Source: Caldilineaceae bacterium | GTDB taxonomy: Bacteria > Chloroflexota > Anaerolineae > Caldilineales > Caldilineaceae | Length of the DNA stretch: 39,456 nt | Assembly (NCBI GenBank): GCA_026708085.1 | Contig: JAPOVP010000085.1 | Location: 1-39,456, forward strand | Direction: 5' to 3' | Shown here: positions 34,307 to 39,456 of the stretch, one piece after another | Layout: each line of letters begins with the position of its first letter | Numbering within the stretch: the stretch's first letter is position 1 | Notes under the pieces: model-generated | The model's input: the letters and a program-made list of their open reading frames with translations, nothing else | What the model was told of the DNA's origin: nothing | Databases searched by the model: none | Made by a program: the position numbers and the translations under genes

Positions 34307-34939
34307 TTACATTCCCTCTCCGCCCTGGCCAGGTGAGCGGCCGTTCGCGCTGCGTTTCCCGTCCCCGCGTCCCTGCTGGGAGCGGCCTTGCCTCTTTTCG
34401 CGTTCCCTTTCCACCAGCTGTTCACTGAGTTTTTCCATCCAGAAGCGGGCGTCGCGGTCATTGGGATTGATCTCCAGGGCCCGCTGAAACATGGCAGAAG
34501 AACGGCTCAGGTTTCCTTGCTGTTTGTAAATGAGTCCCAAGTGGTAGTGAACATTCGGTGTGGAAGGATCAATCCAGAGCGCCCGTTCGTAGGCAGCAAT
34601 AGCCCTCGCCTGGTGCTTTGGGCCTGACGTTTCCAGCCGGCCCAGATATGCGGCTGCAAGATTCGTCCACAGCAGGACATTGTCAGGTGAAGCATCCACG
34701 GCCCTTCTCAAGGTTTCGACCGCCTTCGCCCACTTTCGCTGCAAAATCAGTGCCCCACCCATGTTGATGGCAATGTCGGGGTCGTCAGGCAAGTCGGCCT
34801 GTAGCGGTTCAAGCACGGCGATAGCCTCGCCGGGCCGGTTCGCGCGCAACAGGCGGGCACTCTCGTTGAGAATCCTGCGGTAATCGGCAGAGGTGCCGCG
34901 GTCTTCAGATGTCGAGTTGCTCTGGTCGCTGTCGGTCAT
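34307..34939 (-). CDS. Tetratricopeptide-repeat protein
   Basis: A 210-residue soluble protein with three or four TPRs, seen as NESARLLRANRPGEAIAVLE, NMGGALILQRKWAKAVETLR, NLAAAYLGRLE...AYERALWIDP and HYHLGLIYKQQGNLSRSS. A highly charged Gln/Arg/Gly-rich tail follows (EREREKRQGRSQQGRGDGKR). There is no signal peptide, so it probably acts as a cytosolic scaffold. It directly precedes the FecR-like membrane protein with a two-base gap, whose GGAGAGGGA ribosome-binding site lies inside this gene's last codons. The partner may therefore be the membrane complex it is co-expressed with. Confidence 0.82.
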   Translation of the reverse strand: MTDSDQSNSTSEDRGTSADYRRILNESARLLRANRPGEAIAVLEPLQADLPDDPDIAINMGGALILQRKWAKAVETLRRAVDASPDNVLLWTNLAAAYLGRLETSGPKHQARAIAAYERALWIDPSTPNVHYHLGLIYKQQGNLSRSSAMFQRALEINPNDRDARFWMEKLSEQLVEREREKRQGRSQQGRGDGKRSANGRSPGQGGEGM

Positions 34940-34952
34940 CGCTATCTGCGTA

Positions 34953-34966
34953 CTTTCACTTGAAAG
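34953..34966. promoter_or_regulatory. Palindrome upstream of the TPR gene
   Basis: CTTTCA-CT-TGAAAG is a perfect 6-bp inverted repeat, 13 bases before the TPR start codon on the minus strand. It could be an operator or a small hairpin that affects translation. The TPR gene is 70 bases after the previous stop, so independent regulation is possible. Confidence 0.3.
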
Positions 34967-35009
34967 GATAAGGCCGGCACAGTGTTACGAAGATACAGTA
35001 CAATCGAAG

Positions 35010-35369
35010 TCAGTCCGCACGCTCCAACGCTTCGGCAGGGCCGTCAGTTCCCTCGTCCAAATTGTGAAACACTTCGTATTCATCTAATGTGGGAGCGAAG
35101 AACTCAACCACAAATTCGTTGGGCAGACCCATTGGCAGAACCAGCTCGCTGAGTAGCGCCTGCACGAACATGCGCCTTCGTTCCGTTTCGATCTGCTGCG
35201 AGGCCATATCCCACAACAGGAGCGTTCCATACGTGCCCTCACCTGTGTAGTGAAGATCGAGTTTGCCAATCGTCAGGGGCTGGTCTTCTTCATCTGTCTG
35301 GGTCAGGTCAAAGAGTGCGTACTGTTCAGAACTGTGCGTGCGCACCAGGCGCTTCAGCTTCAGATTCAC
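35010..35369 (-). CDS. Unknown small acidic protein
   Basis: I do not recognise a family. The 119-residue protein is soluble and acidic, with alternating strands (YALFDLTQTDEEDQPLTIGKLDLHYTGEGTYGTLLLWD) and a central helix (IETERRRMFVQALLSELV). No signal peptide or membrane helix is visible. The start at GTG 35369 overlaps the stop of the HEAT-repeat gene as GTGA, and GGGAGG lies four bases upstream; GTG 35372 is an alternative. The overlap indicates co-translation with the HEAT protein, so they may form a complex. Confidence 0.68.
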   Translation of the reverse strand: MNLKLKRLVRTHSSEQYALFDLTQTDEEDQPLTIGKLDLHYTGEGTYGTLLLWDMASQQIETERRRMFVQALLSELVLPMGLPNEFVVEFFAPTLDEYEVFHNLDEGTDGPAEALERAD

Positions 35370-36391
35370 CACGCCTCCCAGTCATCAGCGTCATCGTCCC
35401 AGTCTTCAAGAGATTCATCAAACAGCGGAATCCCCTCGGCGTCTCCGTAGAACAGAGCCTCTTCCAGTGCATTGTCGGCAGTCTTGGCTTCGTCCGCATC
35501 TTCACTGGCGCTCATGGCGTTCAGCATCTCCTTTGCCCGCCGCCCGCCCAGCCGGCCCAAGGCGAAAATCGCAGCCAGCCGTACCGCCTTACTTTCGTCT
35601 GATAACAGCTCGATCAAATCTTCAAGCGCGTCGCGGGCCTCCAGTTCGCCGCAGGCCCGCGCCGCGGCCGCGCGCATTTCCGTATCAGGACTGCCCAGCT
35701 CGGTCTGGACGGTCGGGCGCCAGCGCACGTCTGCGCTGCGCCCCATTGCACGCAGTGCAGCCACGCGCATCTGGTCATCGTGAGAATAATAGCAGTCTTC
35801 GATCAAGTCCCGGATGCCCGTCTCTCCGGAAAAGGCGATGCTCTCCAGCGCGTAGGCCTGAACCGCCACCGGCTCCATGTCGGCGTGCAAGACAGCCAGC
35901 AGCGCGTCTTCAGCGCGCATGGCCAGAGCCGGCGAGAGCTCGTCCAACTCACCGGCCAGCACGAACGCGCCCAGGGCTTCGGCGGCGGCTGCTCGGACCG
36001 TGTCGTAAGGGTCGTTGTTCAGTATGTGAATCAGAGGACCGACAAGATCGGCTTCTCTGTCTTCCCACAGGCCGCGAATTGCGAGAACGCGCACGTCGGC
36101 CAGTTCGTCCTTCAGCGCCAGTCGCAGCAACCGGCCCAGCTGCAGGTGCAAATTAACCACGCTTTCTTCCACGAGCGACTGTATAACATGCAGCCTGCAG
36201 CCGTCACTGATCGTGTCCCACGCCTTTTGCACGCGCCGCAAGTCGGCCAGACTCAAGTCCGACAGGACCACCAGTTCCTGCGCACTTGGCCGCACGTCGT
36301 CTTCGCGCAGTTGGGCTAACAAAACTTCGACGGTCTGCGCCGGCCTGGGTTGCGTCTGCGCGTCGCTGCTGGCTGTGACGGTCTCGGTCAC
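35366..36391 (-). CDS. HEAT-repeat protein
   Basis: A soluble 341-residue helical repeat protein of the PBS-lyase HEAT type. Repeats are visible as LALKDELADVRVLAIRGLWE, VRAAAAEALGAFVLAGELDE, AVQAYALESIAFSGETGIRD, QMRVAALRAMGRSADVRW, EMRAAAARACGELEARDALE and AVRLAAIFALGRLGGRRAKE. The C-terminus is very acidic (ESLEDWDDDADDWEAW). I chose GTG 36391 because a TATAAT promoter at 36462-36490 makes the earlier starts (36481, 36475) lie upstream of the transcript, and GGTGA lies seven bases before 36391. The HEAT solenoid probably serves as a protein-binding scaffold. Overlap with the next small gene suggests a partner. Confidence 0.82.
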   Translation of the reverse strand: MTETVTASSDAQTQPRPAQTVEVLLAQLREDDVRPSAQELVVLSDLSLADLRRVQKAWDTISDGCRLHVIQSLVEESVVNLHLQLGRLLRLALKDELADVRVLAIRGLWEDREADLVGPLIHILNNDPYDTVRAAAAEALGAFVLAGELDELSPALAMRAEDALLAVLHADMEPVAVQAYALESIAFSGETGIRDLIEDCYYSHDDQMRVAALRAMGRSADVRWRPTVQTELGSPDTEMRAAAARACGELEARDALEDLIELLSDESKAVRLAAIFALGRLGGRRAKEMLNAMSASEDADEAKTADNALEEALFYGDAEGIPLFDESLEDWDDDADDWEAW

Positions 36392-36461
36392 TTGCCCCCT
36401 CACCTTCAAAGAGTGCAACTTGCTTGAAAATGGAGCGTCAATACCTGCATGGGCTGGCTGA

Positions 36462-36490
36462 ATTATAAACGACATTCGCACTGTTGCCAG
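36462..36490 (-). promoter_or_regulatory. Predicted promoter of the HEAT gene cluster
   Basis: On the minus strand CTGGCA (36485-36490) is followed after 17 bases by a perfect TATAAT (36462-36467). The start near 36455 leaves a leader of about 64 bases before GTG 36391 and supports that start codon. Confidence 0.55.
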
Positions 36491-36525
36491 ATGAGCGGAA
36501 CGCCTTGCCGCGCAGCCGCAACGAG

Positions 36526-37551
36526 CTACCCGGCAGGTGTCGCGCTCGGTGTTTCGGTGCTGACCGGTTCCGGCGTCGGCGTGGCCTGGAGCAGTCCGGG
36601 CAACACGATCACGTCCCCTATCTGCAGTCTCGTGACATCCCGGGGAGTGAGATCATTTGCCCTGAGCAGCTCCTCCTGCGGGATGCCAAATCGATTGGCA
36701 ATCGCACCGATTGTATCGCCCGCTCTAATCGTGTAGGTCAGCCATGCAGGAGTAGGCATGGCAGTCGGAGTCGGTGTCACCGTTGCAGTCGACGTCGCCG
36801 TTTCCGTTACGGTCGGCAGCGGAGGAAAAGGGGAAGACGCCGTTGCCGTATTCTCCACCGCGGCAGCGGTTGCAGTAGGCTCCTCTTCCACCGCCGTCAC
36901 CGTTTCAGGCGGCGTCTCGACAGGCGGGACTGCCGTGTCCGCCGGCATCGAACCGGCTTCCGAACCGTCAGCTGCTGTGCCTGATTCCTCCGGCGTCGGC
37001 GTCGGTGTTGAGTCCGCGACAGCCGTGGGCTCTGTATTGGAGCTGGCCGACCCGTCCGACTGGCCGGGGCCGCTCTGAACGACTGCGGGCGCCAGGCTCT
37101 CGCGCGCGGGGAGTACGTTCGGTTCACTGTCTGAAGAAGCTGGTGTAATGACAAAGTTCTGGAGCAGAGGAAGGCTTTCATTCTCTTGCAGGAGAGACGG
37201 CATCCCGCGCGCGATGAGCACGATTGCCAGTACCCCGACCAGCAGCGCTGGTACGCCAAAGGTGAGCATCCGCGACGGTGCGGCGTGCAGGTTGCGCCCA
37301 CAACTGGGGCAGATCACATGGTCTGAAGTGGCATGCTTTCCGCAGCGGAGGCACCGGATTTTGCTGACACGCGGGACAAGGCGGGTGCCGCACTCCGCGC
37401 AAACGGTCTGACTATGTAGGACTACGGAATAGCAGGAAGGGCATCGCTTCGCGCCCCATGACGGGACCTGCGCCCCGGAGCGGGCTTCGTTTTGAGGTGG
37501 ATTTAGCTGATCGGAATCGGCATCCGAAAAGTTTGTATCATCTAGAGACAT
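36526..37551 (-). CDS. Zinc-ribbon and LysM membrane protein
   Basis: A 341-residue single-pass protein. Two zinc ribbons come first: Cys37, Cys40, Cys51, Cys54 and Cys67, Cys70, Cys81, Cys84 (CPSC, CAEC, CLRC, CPSC). A transmembrane helix (about 95-117) leads to a long Thr/Pro/Ala/Glu linker with TPTPTP repeats, and near residue 272 a LysM domain (YTIRAGDTIGAIANRFGI ... LQIGDVIVLPG) that binds peptidoglycan. The zinc ribbons must be cytosolic and the LysM outside, so the protein links the wall to the cytosol. The Thr-Pro linker is typical of Chloroflexota surface proteins. It follows the rseP-type gene after 53 bases on the same strand. Confidence 0.88.
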   Translation of the reverse strand: MSLDDTNFSDADSDQLNPPQNEARSGAQVPSWGAKRCPSCYSVVLHSQTVCAECGTRLVPRVSKIRCLRCGKHATSDHVICPSCGRNLHAAPSRMLTFGVPALLVGVLAIVLIARGMPSLLQENESLPLLQNFVITPASSDSEPNVLPARESLAPAVVQSGPGQSDGSASSNTEPTAVADSTPTPTPEESGTAADGSEAGSMPADTAVPPVETPPETVTAVEEEPTATAAAVENTATASSPFPPLPTVTETATSTATVTPTPTAMPTPAWLTYTIRAGDTIGAIANRFGIPQEELLRANDLTPRDVTRLQIGDVIVLPGLLQATPTPEPVSTETPSATPAG

Positions 37552-37604
37552 TGTCGGGGCATGGTTCTCGCCAATTCGGGAACAGTCGGGTTATGTCTGC
37601 GCTG

Positions 37605-38969
37605 TCACGGCCCCAACAGCTGGGACCAGTCGATGCCTTGTGGTCCGGAGCGGATGTCATTGATGGTGATGACGACCATGAGCCCCAACAGCAAAACGAA
37701 ACCGACAAGATGTATGACGCCCTCCTTTTCAGGAGGCATTCGACGCCCCCGCAGCTTCTCAATGAATATGAACAACAGCCGGCCTCCATCCAGGGCGGGA
37801 ATCGGTAGCAGATTGGCAATGGCCAGACCGGCGCTGATAATGGCTGCCAGCTGCCACACAGGGAACCAGAGGCCGGTGTCCGCGGTGGCATTGACCGCCC
37901 CGCCCACCAACTGGGCGATTCCGACCGGGCCGGAGAGCGCCGCATCCTGGGGCGCCAGTTGCCCGGAAATCAGCAGAACCGGCAGCGCAATCACCGCCTG
38001 CACGTAGTCGACGATGCCTACAACGCCCTGCCAGATACTGCGGAAAAACGGCAGCGTAACCAGCATCAGATTGCCGCTGATGCCAACGCCCATCGCACCC
38101 TGGCCGGGCGGGGGATCCTGACGGGCCAGCACATCGCGGGTATACAGCTCATCCCCGCGTAGCATCGTCACCGATATCGTTTCCCCCAGGTGCAAACGGA
38201 CCACCTCGCCGAGACCGCGTTCAACTGTTACGATCTCCCCATTGACGGCGAAAAAGACGTCTCCCGGCATTAACCCGGCATTTTCCGCGGGGCTGCCCGG
38301 CGCCACCTGTGTGACCTGCGTGTGCAGAGCGGGGTGGGGTGAAACGTCCTCCAGCAGACGCTCCAGTTCGTTGCGTGTAGCAAAGGGAACCTGCAGCGTG
38401 TGCAGGGTACTGTCGCGTAGAATGACGATGGTGCCGGCTTCCGCGGAAATTGTGGGCGTACGCTGTTTCGGCCTCAGCAGTTCACCAGTCCGCGCGTCGA
38501 TATAGACGGGCTGTCCGTTGAATCGGAGCAGCGTGTCATTTTGCTCGAGCGCAGCCCCCATCAGTTCGGTGCCGGGCGGGACGTCGCTCAGGAGAGGATG
38601 CGCGGCGCCGGCGGGAAAGCCGGAAAAGACACTGGCAATGGAGAAGAAAATCGCCAGCAGGAAATTCATGGCCGGTCCGGCAAGAAGTGTCAGGACGCGG
38701 CCGCGTTTGCGGGCCGCGTTGAAGGAGCCGGGACTGGTGTCGGCCATGTCCTCTCCCTTCATGCGCACGAAAGCGCCGAAGGGAATCGCATTCAGGGTGA
38801 ATACCGTCCCGTCATACGTGAAAAGCTTGATCAGACGCGGCGGAAATCCAAAAACGCCGAACTCTTCAACTTCAATCCCATTGCGCCGCGCAACCAGGTA
38901 GTGGCCCAACTCATGGAAGAAAATCAGCAGGCCTAACAGAAGAAAAAATGATACGATCGTTAAGAACAT
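37605..38969 (-). CDS. rseP: RseP-like site-2 intramembrane metalloprotease
   Basis: M50 protease cutting membrane-embedded regulators within the bilayer. The first helix carries the zinc motif HELGH (His19, Glu20, His23). The C-terminal LDGGRLLF motif (third zinc ligand, near 390-396) sits in another helix. Between lies a PDZ domain: VTQVAPGSPAENAGLMPGDV. The protein has 454 residues, near the RseP norm. ATG 38969 has AAGGA six bases upstream; the longer open frame to 39089 precedes the ribosome-binding site. Likely roles are release of an anti-sigma factor or signal-peptide remnant removal. It heads the minus-strand cluster, whose next product is the zinc-ribbon/LysM membrane protein. Confidence 0.93.
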   Translation of the reverse strand: MFLTIVSFFLLLGLLIFFHELGHYLVARRNGIEVEEFGVFGFPPRLIKLFTYDGTVFTLNAIPFGAFVRMKGEDMADTSPGSFNAARKRGRVLTLLAGPAMNFLLAIFFSIASVFSGFPAGAAHPLLSDVPPGTELMGAALEQNDTLLRFNGQPVYIDARTGELLRPKQRTPTISAEAGTIVILRDSTLHTLQVPFATRNELERLLEDVSPHPALHTQVTQVAPGSPAENAGLMPGDVFFAVNGEIVTVERGLGEVVRLHLGETISVTMLRGDELYTRDVLARQDPPPGQGAMGVGISGNLMLVTLPFFRSIWQGVVGIVDYVQAVIALPVLLISGQLAPQDAALSGPVGIAQLVGGAVNATADTGLWFPVWQLAAIISAGLAIANLLPIPALDGGRLLFIFIEKLRGRRMPPEKEGVIHLVGFVLLLGLMVVITINDIRSGPQGIDWSQLLGP

Positions 38970-39136
38970 CCGAATCCTTACTCCGGAGTCTGCAGAAAGG
39001 GCGCAAACCGAGCCCTCTCTCGACTCTGCATATCGTGGGCGGTGGGAAAATACGCACCGCGCAAAGGAATTTTCCTGGCGCGCCGGCAACAGGAGAAAAC
39101 GTTAGATGACGCTTTGGAACACTCTCTTATGCAATC

Positions 39137-39166
39137 ATTATACTAGGACGCCAAAATAGCGGGCAA
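39137..39166 (-). promoter_or_regulatory. Predicted promoter of the rseP gene
   Basis: On the minus strand TTGCCC (39161-39166) precedes a perfect TATAAT (39137-39142) by 18 bases. The start near 39130 leaves a leader of about 160 bases before ATG 38969. Confidence 0.5.
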
Positions 39167-39366
39167 ATAGTTCAGTCCTGCCCTCTCCTCGTGTTCTGAC
39201 CTCGACCCGTTGCCAGAAATCGGCCGGTCTGCACTCACCGGAGGCCGCACAGTGATTATGAATAAGCGTAACTGCTAAGTCCTTGCCCAAAGGCGCTCAT
39301 GATTCGGCATGGCGAAAGGCGTTTCTCTTTCCCTATCAAACCTGTCGCCCTTCAAGTGTTGCTTTC

Positions 39367-39398
39367 ACTGACCACTGACCACTGACTACTGACCACTG
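39367..39398 (+). repeat. Heptamer tandem repeat ACTGACC
   Basis: About 4.5 copies of ACTGACC run head to tail with one variant unit (ACTGACT) in the fourth-to-last base of the third copy. Short variants of the same theme occur elsewhere (for example CAGTGACCAGTG near 9488), suggesting a repeat family spread through intergenic DNA of this genome. Function unknown. Confidence 0.75.
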
Positions 39399-39411
39399 CA
39401 GTTGGGCGGTC

Positions 39412-39454
39412 GGGCCTATTCGGCCCTCCCTTGTGCGGGGGCTCCGCCCCCGCA
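39412..39454 (+). repeat. Two GC-rich hairpins after the heptamer repeat
   Basis: GGGCC-TATTC-GGCCC (39412-39426) is followed by TGCGGGGGC-TCC-GCCCCCGCA (39434-39454), a perfect 9-bp stem with a three-base loop. No U-tract is visible before the window ends. It may be part of a longer intergenic repeat or the terminator of a gene outside the window. Confidence 0.5.
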
Positions 39455-39456
39455 AC

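Larger units (their letters stand above)
39167..39456. other. Non-coding right end of the window
   Basis: No gene is recognisable here. The stretch contains a heptamer tandem repeat (39367-39398) and two closely spaced GC hairpins at its end. The minus-strand promoter of rseP lies just to the left. Confidence 0.5.

Noticed and set aside
36392..36481. Earlier start codons (GTG 36481, ATG 36475) for the HEAT-repeat protein
   Set aside because: They lack ribosome-binding sites and lie upstream of or inside the TATAAT promoter, so would not be in its transcript.

Overview
ORGANISM. The window is GC-rich, densely coded DNA from a bacterial chromosome. Several traits point to the phylum Chloroflexota, near Caldilineae/Anaerolineae: a Tat-exported sugar-binding lipoprotein with an Ala/Pro-rich linker, a Thr-Pro-rich LysM protein with an N-terminal zinc ribbon, a class A PBP with an extracytoplasmic extension, menaquinone-type genes, and HEAT/TPR proteins of unknown role. 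This placement is inference; no rRNA or other marker is present. I saw no tRNA, rRNA, CRISPR array, insertion sequence or phage gene. LAYOUT. (1) 1-6200, plus strand: a carbohydrate uptake and catabolism operon with a binding lipoprotein, two MalF/MalG-type permeases, a five-Asp-box sialidase-like protein without signal peptide, and a Gfo/Idh/MocA oxidoreductase. No transport ATPase is encoded here. (2) 6300-8100: an intact small RelE/ParE-type toxin-antitoxin pair, a cupin gene, and on the minus strand a decayed hicA-hicB pair carrying three in-frame stops (TGA and TAG in hicA, TAA in hicB). (3) 8105-9262 minus: gcvT-like aminomethyltransferase. (4) 9451-14295 plus: a promoter, then a 1098-residue membrane receptor whose periplasmic half is that of a hybrid two-component sensor (14 propeller blades plus a Y_Y_Y-like domain) but whose cytoplasmic half is a P-loop ATPase instead of a histidine kinase. 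A second soluble P-loop ATPase follows. (5) 14305-22166 plus: ubiE/menG methyltransferase, a second methyltransferase, class A penicillin-binding protein, surE, a PH/DUF1648-like membrane protein and a dolichyl-phosphate-type glycosyltransferase. (6) 22255-22944 minus: CPBP intramembrane protease. (7) 23152-28133 plus: an acyl-CoA dehydrogenase, etfB and etfA unit, preceded by a promoter and three mutually exclusive hairpins ending in an intrinsic terminator; then thrC. (8) 28223-29032: trmB. (9) 29264-30984 minus: an unknown two-helix membrane protein and a UbiA/MenA-like protein with degenerate Asp motifs. (10) 39142 down to 31171, minus: rseP (site-2 protease), zinc-ribbon/LysM protein, HEAT-repeat protein, small unknown protein, TPR protein, FecR-like membrane protein and GT39-like glycosyltransferase, several pairs overlapping or nearly touching. 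The right end is non-coding, with a heptamer tandem repeat and strong hairpins. HOW IT FITS. The first operon imports a sugar and probably modifies it in the cytosol. The acyl-CoA dehydrogenase passes electrons through ETF, ultimately toward the menaquinone pool served by MenG. The rseP-led cluster looks devoted to the cell envelope. The most unusual item is the propeller-ATPase receptor with its partner ATPase, which looks like a signal-transduction system built without a histidine kinase.
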